In this document: in pieces, positions 40,408 through 52,929 of the stretch
Layout of the letters: each line of letters begins with the position of its first letter
How positions within the stretch are numbered: the first letter of the stretch is position 1
Assembly (NCBI RefSeq): GCF_026151205.1
Contig: NC_087074.1
Location: 16,040,962-16,104,961 of the forward strand
DNA from: Bolinopsis microptera
Lineage: Eukaryota > Ctenophora > Tentaculata > Lobata > Bolinopsidae
Length of the DNA: 64,000 nt
Direction of reading: 5' to 3'
Notes under the pieces: generated by a model
What the model was told of the DNA's origin: nothing
What the model saw: the letters and a program-made list of their open reading frames with translations, nothing else
Databases searched by the model: none
Position numbers and translations under genes: made by a program

Positions 40408-41680
40408 CACACTCCCTCGTCCATCCTCCGCACAGCAAATAAGGAGGACGATTTGTCATGCAAGAATTATCATTACATAAAGTGAACGGGATTGTTAAAC
40501 ATGGCTTGTTACGGAGAATGAGCAGTTTGCAAACATCGGTTAAACTGGTCAGCTGCATTTGTTGTACGTGAATGTGTGTGTGTACTTGTGTTTAGCTCTA
40601 TTTCCCCTGTCTAGTTTATTCTACCCTGTATTGTTGTGTTTTCAGTGCGGTTTTTAACAAGCTTTCTCTTGTGCAGATCTCGTTCTGTTGTTCGTTATTC
40701 AATATCAAATTTCGCCTGTTTAGTACATTAGTGTTTAGTGCACACTACTGTTAGTGCTTCTCTGCTGAGATGCTGCGAAGGCGGTGGAATTTTTGTGGGA
40801 AGTACTTAGACACAACATCTGAAGTTGAAATGTAGATTGTATACAAAGGTTGTAACCCACGTGACTTAGTCACATGTCCCACGTGCCAAACCCACACATT
40901 ATAACACACACTTCACACTCATTTCATCTACATCACACAGTTTACATTTCTCTGCCACACTGCACACAAGTAAGTACACTGTATTATTATTGTACCGAAC
41001 ATCTAGCTAGCTATATACTTATATAAGACACTTGTCAGGCTTTCCTCCATCCAGCTACTACTCTGCCAGTTGTTACCCACCAATACGACATATGTATCAT
41101 ACGTTCTCAACATGACACGTTGTTTAGGCTGTAGTGTTGCTATGGTAACGGTGCACAGGGTATGTAATCGGATGAGTTGTGAGCCAGTAGCTTAAATCAA
41201 TCAACCAGTGACCCCCCGTGTCCCATCTTGCTCCAGATTAAATAGAGTTTGGTTTTTTATTTTCTCATTCCGTTATTGCTCCCTATATTTACTCTTCTTT
41301 CCTCCCGATTTGTATGCTGTGTAATGTGTATGCAGTTATAAGTTGTATGTGACTGTAACATTCCTCATCGTTTAATGCCGGATTTCACGGTTATCACATT
41401 ATTACCAAACGTAAATATTGCTTACGCTGAGTGTATTTACTGTTTTACTAATCGTATTGTACTCGCTCAACAATACGCCCTGGCCCCTCAATCTCCTCAG
41501 CGATAGACTTTCTTTTCTCTTTTTCTCACAGAACGATGTGTGTCACAGCTCTGACAATGTTTTGGCTGTTTTGCAACAAACAGTGTGTAATATAGTTGCG
41601 AGCAGTAGAGTCATCATCATACTGTCTCAGTGTAATATATTGTCCTGCTGTATATCACTATAAATAATAACACGCTAATA
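40408..41680. other. non-coding, nothing recognised
   Basis: No exon or named repeat is supported. Confidence 0.35.
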
Positions 41681-42140
41681 TTAAACCAGTAATCTGCCTA
41701 CTCTTCTTACATTTCACTTTTCACGTTGTGCTTCCTCGAGAGAGTGAGTGTGAGTGAGTGTGAGTGAGTGTGAGTGTGAGTGAGTGAGTGTGAGTGTGAG
41801 TGTGAGTGTGAGTGTGAGTGTGAGTGTGAGTGAGTGTGAGTGAGTGAGTGTGAGTGAGTGTGAGTGTGAGTGTGAGTGTGAGTGTGAGTGTGAGTGTGAG
41901 TGTGAGTGTGAGTGTGAGTGAGTGAATGTGACTGAGTGAGTGTGAGTGAGTGTGAGTGTGAGTGTGAGTGTGAGTGTGAGTGTGAGTGTGAGTGAGTGTG
42001 AGTGTGAGTGAGTGTGAGTGTGAGTGTGAGTGTGAGTGTGAGTGTGAGTGTGAGTGAGTGTGAGTGTGAGTTAAACGAGTAATCTGCCTACTCTTCTTAC
42101 ATTTCACTTTTCACGTTGTGCTTCCTCGAGAGAGTGAGTG
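41681..42140. repeat. GTGAG/GTGTGAG array flanked by a 70-bp direct repeat
   Basis: A ~330-bp array of mixed GAGT and GTGA words (41741-42070) lies between two near-identical 70-bp copies (41681-41750 and 42071-42140) that start TTAAAC(C/G)AGTAATCTGCC and end in CTCGAGAGAGTGAGTG. Confidence 0.9.
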
Positions 42141-42555
42141 AGCTGCATTATTATTGATACATCGCGCTATCAGTACATTTGTATTTCTCTCTCGCTGTGT
42201 AAATCTAATTATTTCTCTCCAATAATATCTTTGTGATTTGCCTTGATCGGTAGCTTGGGGGTATTATGTAGTGTTTGGTATGTTACACGAGCGTGATTTG
42301 TTTGACAGTTCATCCAATTTTAATCCAATTAGATCCAATTTCAATGTGCACTTCTGTTTAACCTACAGTTTTCTTAAATTAAGCAGGTGTCGGAGTTGTT
42401 GTGAATGACTGAGATTTGAATATCAGGTGCACTTTATTTGGAAACACTAGACCCCCTGCTAGGTGACCTAGAAAATCGCTGAAAATATTCAAAAACTAGA
42501 GAGCAGTGTAACTAGATACTGTGAGTCATATTATTATTACTTCCTTCTGTTGTAT
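42141..42555. other. non-coding between arrays
   Basis: Nothing recognised. Confidence 0.35.
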
Positions 42556-43306
42556 GAGTGAGTGAGTGAGTGAGTGAGTGAGTGAGTGAGTGAGTGAGTG
42601 AGTGAGTGAGTGAGTGAGTGAGTGAGTGAGTGAGTGAGTGAGTGAGTGAGTGAGTGAGTGAGTGAGTGAGTGAGTGAGTGTAAGTGTGAATGTGAGTGAG
42701 TGTGAATGTCAGTGAATGTCAGTGAGTGAGTGAGTGTGTTAGTGAGTCAGTGAGTGAGTGAGTCAGTGAGTCAGTGAGTCAGTGAGTCAGTGAGTCAGTG
42801 CGTCAGTGAGTCAGTGAGTGAGTCAGTGAGTCAGTGAGTCAGTGAGTCAGTGAGTGAGTCAGTGAGTCAGTGAGTCAGTGAGTCAGTGAGTCAGTGAGTC
42901 AGTGAGTCAGTGAGTCAGTGAGTGAGTGAGTCAGTGAGTCAGTGAGTGAGTGAGTGAGTGAGTGAGTGAGTGAGTGAGTGAGTGAGTGAGTGAGTGAGTG
43001 AGTGAGTGAGTGAGTGAGGGAGTGTGAGGGAGTGTGAGGGAGTGTGAGGGAGTGAGTGATTGACTGAGTGAGTGTGAGTGAGAGTGAGTGAGTGAGTGAG
43101 TGTGTGTGAGTGAGTGAGTTTGAGTGTGTGAGTTTGAGTGTGAGTGAGTGAGTGAGTGAGTGAGTGAGTGAGTGAGTGAGTGAGTGAGTGAGTAAGTGAG
43201 TGAGTGAGTGAGTGAGTGAGTGAGTGAGTGAGTGAGTGAGTGAGTGAGTGAGTGTGAGTGTGAGTGTGAGTGTGAGTGTGAGTGTGAGTGTGAGTGTGAG
43301 TGTGAG
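42556..43306. repeat. (GTGA)n / (GTCA)n tetranucleotide array, ~750 bp
   Basis: GAGT units with blocks in which GTGAGTCA alternates (~42740-42940), then GAGT again and finally GTGTGA. Minus-strand Thr-His-Ser-Leu frames are artefacts. Confidence 0.95.
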
Positions 43307-43806
43307 TCTCTGTTGGTGGTGCGCAAGTGTGAAACATGCGATGTCTATGTTAAAAGTTAATTTAACTTTGTTTACACTCTTTATCATTAGTCGCAGTGAA
43401 TTCATACCTGGTTATTGTTATTGCAACAACAAAAACATTCCACATGTACACACGAGGTTTAAATGACAACAAGCTGTGTTCTTTGTTTACATTCGTCGGT
43501 AAATTAATCTAATTATTCATCAAATTAACCACCATCGACTTCCTACATTTCCTACATTTTTTGATTTGTCTCCGTTGCGTTTCTTCCCTTCTTCTCCCCC
43601 CGGCGCTCCCGGGACCACATTGCCGAATGTTTATATCTGGGAACAATGATGTACGTACTGCAGCCGTTCCCACGGAGTAATCAAGCTACCCTCGCTCAGG
43701 CAAGTCACGTGATGCCCATATAAGGGAGCAGCTCAGGCAAGGCATTTTTGCTAGATCTCGGTTGAGAACTATTTCTCTAATTCTCTATCCGTGAGATTAT
43801 AAAATC

Positions 43807-46469
43807 GGGGGGGGGGGGGGGGGGGGGTGTAACCCAAAAAAAACCCAACTCCTACCCAAGAAAAGGTAATACTGGGATTGGGTTTTTTTGTGTTTTTTTG
43901 GGTTTTTTAAACAAAATTTAAACAAAATTCTAGCCATTTCATTAATTGTATTGAATGTGAATTATTTCCCACTGAGTCTTACCTACGTGTTGTCCTCATG
44001 TCTTAACTTAATAGATAGTTTACATAGTATATAAGTGTGTTTATAATTATATTGATAGTATGTTATAACGATAGCAAACATGATGTCTCGTTCATCGAGA
44101 TATAATCCATATGAATGCACAAAGTGGAAATGTGCCAAACGTGGCAAATGTGTTCCCCTGTCATGGAAGGAGGCTATGACGAAGGTCAAGGGCAAGTCAA
44201 AGCACATGACTTAAATTACTTGACGGCTTCAGAGTCCGAGTCTCGATGATGTGTCTCCAAAGCTTTCTGTCCACCATAAGCTCCTTAATCTCCCCAGTGT
44301 TCTTGAATCCAGTGTCACTTATTAGGTTATCGACGAAGGTGAGCGGTGGTCTACCCCTCCCTGGTTCCCAAAGGAGAAGTTGGTGTGCTGCCAGGTCATC
44401 ATGTCGCTGGATGTGCCCAGCCAACCTCATTCTTCTGGCCTGTATCTTCGAAATAACTCTTGGGAGTGATCCAAAGACCTCCTTGTTGGTGCGATGTCCT
44501 CTCCAGTCCACGTTTAGGGCCATCCGAAGCATTCTACTGTAACATCCGTCTATTCTTTTCTTCAACGATTCTGTTATTGTCCACGTTTTCGTTCCATACA
44601 GGAAGATTGATTCAACCGTAGCTTGAACAGACGGATCTTTAAATCTCGGCGCAAATTGGACCTCCACATAGCCTACATTTTGTGGTAGGCAGCCCATGCC
44701 TTGGCCTTGCGTAACTTAAAGTCGTGCTCCGTTGTACTAAAATCCTCAACTTTTTCTAAGGCATGTCCGTCCTTAGAAACTATTGTGTGTGGCTCCTCTC
44801 CTACTAAATTAACTGTAAGATGCTTGGTTTTAGACAAAAAAGATTTCATGCCTCCTCATCAGATGAGGCTTTTGTAGGACTGTAGCATGTGATGACAAAT
44901 GACAATGAGCCTGGGCTCTCCATTAAGAGACATGGTGAGGATCCTTGCGCTGTAAGATTTTATAACTTTATAAGACTTATAGCCTCATTTGCGCTGCTGT
45001 CCTCGTCAAGATGATTTCTACTCTCCCATTAGAAGCGCCAGCTGCGTTTCTCCACGCAGATGAGATCACTGGATGAATCCCTTTGTTCATCTTTTCTATT
45101 CTGGTATTCTCAGCAATCAGCATGCACTACCCGATGTTCGATTCTTGCAGGGCAAGGATGTGCAGCTTGCTTCGAGAAAATAGTTCTGCAAGTTCGATGC
45201 GTTTGTGCTGTTCTCTGGCTGTTCTTATGTTAAATGTGCTAACCTTAGCAGTCCTTTTACATGATACAATACAATTGATGTTCATATTTTTTTGATGTTT
45301 TCTTGTTTGACTTTCTGTAGAAATAGGTTGTCGTGTTGTGGAGACCGAGTCATCAGCTTCTGTAATAGCAGCGTAATTACCCCGGCAACCACTTCCACTA
45401 GAAAAATAAGGGGCTTTAACCCTTAAGCTGTTGATAAACTTCATCTTGACTTTTCAGTTGGCTCACAATCCTGTGCAGTGCCCTGCACATTGGCAGTGGA
45501 TTGTGTTCTTAACTCTTGCGCCACTAAAAGGTTAAGGGCATCCGCTTGAACAATAGCCATCTTTAACTCTCACCATAATATCTTGGGTATCTTGAGCATG
45601 TAATTGCACGAACATATGCTATACAAGACAAATGTGACACTTCCTTTTTCTACCCAACAGTATCAGTTGTAATCCTTACCCAATCGTCACCTGCTCCAGT
45701 GTGGGACTTTCCGATTTTATCCCAAAGCATAAGGAGGTTAGATAAGAGTGAGAACAGAGCTACACTTTAGCGGGGACTAACCCTTCCCTTGACTACCTCG
45801 TTACCCGGTACCCCGGGCATAGGGATTAGGGAGCCGTATCCTGACTACCAGAGTGTGGTCCAGTCTAGCTGGGTCATAGTAGACTAGGTTGAACAGGGTA
45901 ACAGCCAACACCTCTTTAGCTACTGTGCAATCCACAGTAAAGATTTACGAGTCTCAAAGCCTCTTGTAGACCAAGAGTTAAGGAGTCAATAGATCAAATT
46001 ATTGAACTTCCGGGGTTCGATGTCTCCCGTCGACTGTCCTGCCTTTAGCCTGGACCCCCTGTCCAGTATCCAGTCTTCACCACGCGGAGGTAGTGGCTTT
46101 CATCATGCTGTCCGATGAGTGTCTGGAAGAGGGCACCAGCAGGATATCCCTTTTCAAAGTTCTGGGAGCCTCACATCAGACCAGGGCTTCCACCCAGCTT
46201 CTATCCAGCGGTGACGCCTTGGGCCACCTAAGCTTCACACAACCATTGAAAGACCACCTGCCTACTTGTAAACATTTTGACGATGCGAATATTACAGTCG
46301 AGGGTCTGATGCTGTACATTCTCAGTGTACAGCATCATACCCAAATGAAAAATTTGTAAAAAACCCAAAAAAAACCCAACTCCTACCCTGAAAAAGGTCA
46401 TACTGGGATTGGGTTTTTTTGGGTTTTTTTGGGTTACACAGCCCCCCCCCCCCCCCCCCCCCCCCCCCC
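43807..46469. mobile_element. G-capped 10-bp-word element enlarged by an internal LINE
   Basis: A perfect 6-bp duplication AAAATC flanks it (43801-43806 and 46470-46475). It starts with 21 G then TGTAACCCAAAAAAAACCC and ends with GGGTTACACAGC and 28 C. Both ends carry a module of ~85 bp in the same orientation: AACCCAAAAAAA words, a core beginning CTCCTACCC and ending ATACTGGGA, then GGGTTTTTTT 10-bp words. The left module is ~43828-43915 and the right ~46358-46437. Most of the ~2.4 kb between them is a broken minus-strand LINE. The original element was probably only a few hundred bp. Confidence 0.82.
44197..45444 (-). pseudogene. broken LINE inside the G-capped element
   Basis: Minus strand. 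45444-45127 holds the start of an apurinic-type endonuclease (STFNIRTAREQHKRIELAEL, ending LALQES). 44697-44197 holds the region downstream of a reverse transcriptase (TKTWTITESLKKRIDGCYSR, RMALNVDWRGHRTNKEVFG, RRMRLAGHIQRHDD, GRGRPPLTFVDNL), typical of non-LTR elements related to RTE/craTE-like sequences in marine invertebrates. The catalytic reverse transcriptase core between them is missing; 44700-45120 has only traces. Sequence up to ~46100 (for example the stretch at 45800-46080) looks like the element's 5' region. It cannot be active. Confidence 0.8.
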
Positions 46470-46475
46470 AAAATC

Positions 46476-48638
46476 CTGGTGTTGTAATTCTGTTGGTGGC
46501 GTAGCTTTAATATATTCCAAATTGTCTCTTCGGTTTTCACAATTTGCATGACCATCCCTCCTCAAATTTAAAACTCTGGTCAGTGAGAAAGTTTGGTACT
46601 GCAGCTTTTTAATAACTTAACTTTCAAAGCTAATTTTTTCGGTCATGAAATTTACGAAAACCAATATTTTTCAAGGAAAGAAGTCAGTTTTTCGTTATCG
46701 ACTAATTTTCTATCAAAGGACAACAAAAAATGTCACGGTACGTCGTGAGCCAAAATGACACAATATGTTGGGTTGCTATTAACAGGCAATTATTTCAGTA
46801 TTTCTAGCCCAGTCAGGTTGACAGATGATTTATCTGCATTGTTAGTCTTATTGTAGAAATCTTTTAGTAGTTATTTGAGACCATTTTAGGGGTAAAGATG
46901 CACTAAAACTCATAATTCATCACTTCATCCACTTTAACAGGTGTAATGAATATCCAAGCAACCCAAATAGGAATAATGTGAATGCATTGTAAAATATGGC
47001 AAACCATTTACTCTTTAAGCCTCAAGTTTACTGCAGGTTGGGTAGAAGACATTTCCACTTACTTCGCTCGACAGTTATTTTCTTACATTATAGTATATTT
47101 AATTCGCCATAATATGTTGTCAATTTGATCGCGTATTTACTCCACTGCTTATTAAAATTTTGACTTTAAGAGTTTAAGTATTGATTGAGGGATTATATAA
47201 CATGTTGACTTTATTCTGATGAAAAGGCAAACTGTGACTACTTACCACAAACATGCTTATACTTTCTGTGCTGGTTTTTAAGTTTTCAAGGTTTTGATAT
47301 TTCGTCTTTCGCTCTCTTGTTACCAGGTAATGAGATAAATGCCAATCTAGTCTTCCTCGGTTTAACCATTAACTTAGTCCCATTTTAATGTGGTGTTCAT
47401 CTATAAATACACTCTGAACGTAATAATTTCCTTAAAAGGTATGTTTTATAAGCAGTTAACAACGTTATGTGATGCTAAGTCTATTAATCCATAACTGATA
47501 TGGAACTAATAATAAATCTTTAATAGTTAGGTTGTTAGAACAGTTACAGTTCTTAAAACTCATCCTGAAAGTTGATTTCCAGAATATTTATTAACAGCTA
47601 GGTTACTTCTGTAACTAAGCAAGGATCGCTTACTGTTCTTCTTCCCAAAATACTAATCGGTGGATTTATGGCAGCAGTTTAGTGTCAGTCAGAGTGCCAA
47701 TAAAGACAACCAACAATTACTGATTGAACTCATTATTGGTTGCAAATCATAGTTTTATCACGGCAGCACGAACTTTCTTGAACAAACTCTAGTCATAGAA
47801 TATAGGCAACATAGTAAGTTATTATTAGTAATTATTGGCATTAGACTTCACCAGCGTAGCCGTATATATATATATATATTATATATTATATTAAATTTGA
47901 CGTTATTATCCGATTATAGCTGTGTAGACCGTGGCCCACTGATGTACATCCTTATTTCATAATTAAATGCATCCCCCTCTCTCCTCATGTCTGAATTGAT
48001 GTTTGTATTTTCTGTGTAGTAATAATATTTTCCTTTCAGATTGAGCTCCATGAGTGGTTTATATTTGAAAACAGTTTTTCCTCCCGTACATTATTGTCAA
48101 GTAACTTATGCTTTAAATTAAACATCGCAATACTGTATGCATACAAAGTAAAAGCTTATCACGCACTAATGCTCCTATCTTACGGAGTAAGCTTGTGGCA
48201 TTTTGTTTCTGCTTTCCAGCGGTTCATCTCAATTGTGATGGTGTCGTCTATTGTTGGTTTGTGAACGATTCTGTTGAATAGGAAAGTTTGGATCTTTGCC
48301 TGAAGCCATTCTGCTCTAGCGTTGGATTAAAAGTTAACGCATCTTTGCTGTTATAACCATATCACTTTAATCTCCAAACAGGGATCTTTGATGCTTATAT
48401 TTATTATTGATTTTCAAGATATATCTCGACCAAACTGTAAGCACCTGTCAAAGTGCCCACAACTTGACGACATAACTTTATCAATTAAGTTGTCAGGCAT
48501 TTTGACTTCATATTTTTACTCTTTGCCACTTTGTTGTGAGATTGTGCTATTCTCCTAGAGTTGAAACTATCTTGCAATTTACAAGCTCTTTAAGTTTAGG
48601 ATCCGTTTATTCTGCTGTTATAGTGTTACTTATATTTC
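46476..48638. other. intergenic, probable 5' flank of the G-beta gene
   Basis: AT-rich DNA with a short TA run near 47868. No exon is supported, although a 5' UTR exon of the G-beta gene must lie upstream if the acceptor before 49134 is used. Confidence 0.4.
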
Positions 48639-49064
48639 CCTTCCTTCCCTTCCTTCCCTTCCTTCCCTTCCTTCCCTTCCTTCCCTTCCTTCCCTTCCTT
48701 CCCTTCCTTCCCTTCCTTCCCTTCCTTCCCTTCCTTCCCTTCCTTCCCTTCCTTCCCTTCCTTCCCTTCCTTCCCTTTCTTCCCTTTCTTCCCTTTCTTC
48801 CCTTCCTTCCCTTCCTTCCCTTCCTTCCCTTCCCTTCCCTTCCCTTCCCTTCCCTTCCCTTCCCTCCCCTTCCTTCCCTTCCTTCCCTCCCCTCCCTTCC
48901 CTTCCCTTCATTCCCTTTTTTCTTCATCCCTTCCCTTCCCTTCCCTTCCCTTCCCTTCCCTTCCCTTCCTTCCCTTCCCTTCCTTCCCTTCCCTTCCCTT
49001 CCCTTCCCTTCCCTTCCCTTCCCTTCCCTTCCCTTCCCTTCCCTTCCCTTCCCTTCCTTCCCTT
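48639..49064. repeat. (TTCCC)n pentanucleotide tract just upstream of the G-beta start
   Basis: About 425 bp of almost pure pyrimidine on the plus strand, TTCCC with CCTTCC/CCCTTTC variants, ending ~70 bp before the ATG. Such mirror-symmetric homopurine/homopyrimidine tracts can form triplex DNA. It also makes an extreme polypyrimidine run in front of the 3' splice site at 49133. Confidence 0.95.
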
Positions 49065-49136
49065 CTCACCTCCTGACTCCTATCTCCTGTCCATTACCTC
49101 TTTCCCCTATCTTACCAGATCATTTAATTTTAGGAG

Positions 49137-52100
49137 ATGGAGGATCCAGGAGTAAACCTGGCTGACCTGACTCCCGAGGAGAGGGAGGCTTACGAACTGA
49201 AACTGCAGTTACAAGAAAAGAGGCAAGAAGTCCGCGATACGTCGCTCTTTGATGAGGCTCAAACTGCAGAACATGTTAATGTCAAGATAAGGAGGAGACG
49301 AGATCTCAAGGGTCATCTTACCAAGGTTTGGGTTAAGTACTTGTTTTAGGACACCAACTTTCAACTTTTTCCAACTTTTTCCAACTTGAAGTTTCGTGAT
49401 CTTGCATTTACATCCTGTCAGGTTCATTTTAATCAGCTGTGTGTCTGCAGGTTTACGCGATGGACTGGAGCGCAGACGCGCGACACGTGCTGAGCGCTAG
49501 CCAAGACTCCAGGCTCCTCGTCTGGGATACCTACAGTGGTAACAAGATCCACGCTATTGAGCTGAAGTGCTCCTGGGTCATGTGCTGCTCATACGCACCC
49601 TCCGGTAAGTCTGCAGTCATCTAGCCATTGGCATTACCAAGTCATTTACCAGTCACAATTCAGTCATCTAGCCAGCTCCCACAATCTACATAAATCGGAC
49701 ATATTTCATTGCAGCGCTGCTTGATGCTTACTCTCGCGGGCTTGTGCAATAAAATGTTCTAACTGTAACTTCTAGTCCAGCATATTTACAAGTACATTCT
49801 CATGCGTACACTGTAATTCTACCTTCAAGCCTTACAGACCAGAATCGTACAAGTAAAATGTTAAACTCATAATGGTAGAGAATTCCCATTAAAAAGCCAC
49901 TAATAGCTGTCTTTTGTTGCGGCGTCTGTTGTCGCTTCTGTAATTACACGTGCAATGCTATTTCAGGAAATTTGGTCGCATCCGGCGGACTTGATAACGT
50001 GTGTTCGGTGTATGATCTGAACGATGAAGACGCAAATCTAAGCGGAAAGGTAAACTAACAATAACGCTGTCGGTATTTCCTTTATTATTCTGTGCAGCTC
50101 TGTGCCAATAACTGCAAAATACTCTGCAGATAATGACGATGATTTGTTAGGGCTTATGGAAACCATAAGTAGTGCGATAGTGACTCTCAAGAGATTTAAA
50201 CGCAATTAATGATTTACCCGATGGTTACCCCGTGTGTGTGCTCTCTCCTGGTACCTAATGCATAATCTTATATATTAGTGATAATAAATCGAATCTTTTC
50301 CTTAGGCTATCAAAGTGCTGACGGGCCACGACGGATACCTTGGAGAATGCCAGTTTCTCTCTGACAAACAGATACTGACAAGTTCAGGTAGTTATACTTC
50401 TCTTTATACTTAACATGCACAACTCTCTCTATCTCTCTCTCTCTCTGCACAACTCATGCTGCAGCTCAGCGACCGCGGCGTCAAAGTATAGTACTCTAAC
50501 AGCTGCAGTTGTCAAAGTCATGTTGCTATTGTTCTTGGTGTAACAGGACTTCAGCACATATTCCGACCGGGTACCGAACAAAATTGTCATAATGCAAAGG
50601 GAAACCTGACAAGTTCAGAATGCTGATATACTTATATTGTGATTTGTGAAGCAGTAAAGTTGGGAAGCAGCCGCTTTTAGTTTTAGAGACAATATCATTT
50701 TGCAGTTTAACATTCTAATATCGAATGTTGGGGGCCAAAGGTGTAGGTCACTACCCTAGTGTTCAAGTCACCCCCGTCGATTAAATTAATATTACTCATG
50801 ATAAGTTATAAATATGTAATTTTATAATATGTAATATTATAAAGGGAACTATGAATTAAGTTCACATTAAGCTTGTCACATTAGATGTTAATAGCCCTTA
50901 GATCCAGTACGCCAACGTTTTGAAATTTTTCTGGGATTGAAACGATTTACAAAAACATCAAAAAGTTTCTACTTTCAAATAGCTAAGTCGCAAAGCAGTT
51001 TAAATTGAACGGTTCTGTAGAAATTCACACCAAATATTTAATAACATGCTTCATGACGTCAGTACCAAAATCTTCGCACGATTACAGCAAAGTCAGTAAA
51101 ACATTAAATAGGTGACTGGTCAAAGACATTAAAACCAATTCATGATGACGTCACAGTTGAACGATCCATAAAACGTCGAAGAACTAAGTGAGAAATCTGA
51201 TAAATGTTTGTTTAAATTGGGGAATGTTTTACAGTTGTTTAAAATGGCTAATATTTTACAGGCGATCACATGTGTATTTTGTGGGACATTGCAACTGGAC
51301 AACAAATCACAACCCTCAAAGATCATCTGGGAGAGGTTGACTGTCTGAGTATCCTGCCCGATAACAACACTTTCCTCTCAGGTAACCCACCTTTATATTA
51401 ATTTTATATTTCCTTGTGTTTTGAATCAACAAGTTTGCCTCCAGTGGTGGTATATAATCTTCATAATTCACTCCTTTGTCACAAGGATAACAACTCCTAA
51501 CTAGAGTACTTGAGATGAACGTGACCGGATCTTAACTGAATTATTGGATTTAAAATATACATGCTACGTCTGTAGTCTGGTCTGCAAGTTACCATGAAAG
51601 TCCATGATATCTAATACCTCGGCAGCTCTATGTAATGAAATTAAGTAGTTGCCCCGTTCCACTTCCACCTCACAACTAAATGGTGAACTGGAACTACAAA
51701 AATGACTGTTCTAAACACTCTCGACTAGTCGTCGTAACAGAGCAGAATTTATGACAGTATATTGTTCTAAAATGTTTAACCCTCTCATTATTTAGTGGAT
51801 TTGTAGAATGAGTTATCCAGTTACAAAACATAATCGGTAACAAAGACCCCCAACCACTTAATTAGCGACACACCTTCAGTTTTAAGGTTTCGAGGGCAAA
51901 ATTGGCAAATTAACAAGAATTTAAAATTAAAAAATAAATGTTTGCGTAACTGTAATGTCTCCTTCAGGATCAACGGACGCTACAGTGAAGTTGTGGGATC
52001 TGAGAGAAGGAATGTGCAAGCAAACCCTTGTGGGCCATTTGTCGGACGTCGTGGACTGCAAATGGCTGGCCAACGGATTAAACTTCGTGACAGCTAGTGA

Positions 52101-52386
52101 TGATGGAATCGTACGATTATTTGACATAAGATCCGACCAAGAAATCGCACAGTATAGTTACGAATACCCACAAGCGGGTGTCTCCTGTGTCGATACCTCG
52201 CTCAGCGGGAGGATCATATTCGCGGGTTACGACGATTTTAATGTAATATTGTGGGACACGCTGCTCGGAGACCTGTTGTATGTGCTCAGTGAACACGGAG
52301 CCAAAGTCAGCTGTTTGGGTGTCGATAGAGATGGCGTGGCGCTGTGTACAGGTTCCTGGGACAATTTACTCAAGATTTGGAACTAG
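49137..52386 (+). CDS. heterotrimeric G-protein beta subunit (WD40), Gbeta1-4 type
   Basis: Six exons join in phase: 49137-49325, 49451-49604, 49967-50049, 50306-50387, 51262-51381, 51968-52386, giving 348 residues (the usual length is 340). Residues 1-50 form the N-terminal helix that pairs with G-gamma. Then come seven WD40 blades: [108 protein letters not shown] and the end [11 protein letters not shown]. It acts at the inner plasma membrane with G-alpha and G-gamma. The N-terminus ([20 protein letters not shown]) is longer and more acidic than usual, and blades 5-7 are divergent. A 3' splice site three bases before the ATG implies an untranslated first exon upstream. Closer to Gbeta1-4 than to Gbeta5 by its C-terminus. 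Confidence 0.95.
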
Positions 52387-52805
52387 GATATTATCATTAT
52401 ACTATCATTACATGATGTCTGTACGATGGATTTTTCGGAAATTAGAGTTTCATCAGTGAGAAGAGAAGGGTCAGTCAGCAGTATAACCGTAATATTATCC
52501 TTCCTTAATTTCTGGTAATTTTGAGAGTTTTATACGAAATTACCGGCCACTAACTAAACACTTGTCACGTTACCTGTGCGGTAATATGCTTAGATTTGGT
52601 TCCACGAACAAGGGAATCTTCCTTTATCTTGTCAGATACTCAGAGCAAGAATACGTTCCTGGTAGAAAGCTGACAGAACCAGGCAACTGATCAAAACGAC
52701 AGACTAAAATCTCCATCAACCTGATTCATGGATAAAAGTCCACTTTTTACAGAAAAGGCCGTCATTCTCTGACCGCTCTATTTAAAGAACTGTTCCAAAT
52801 GTGAA

Positions 52806-52811
52806 AATAAA
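52806..52811 (+). terminator. poly(A) signal AATAAA, G-beta gene
   Basis: First canonical AATAAA after the stop (420 bp); a second lies at about 52924. Confidence 0.55.
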
Positions 52812-52929
52812 GCTTGTAGCAATGAAACAAGCTTCACACACTCTTCATTTATAAGACTGAGTCACATTAACATCTCAAACCGCATTTAAATCTCTTTGTA
52901 CAAGTTCACCAAAACATTAGACAAATAAA

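Noticed and set aside
48536-49165. Phe-Leu-Pro repeat protein upstream of G-beta
   Set aside because: Read-through of the TTCCC tract; the real start is the ATG at 49137.
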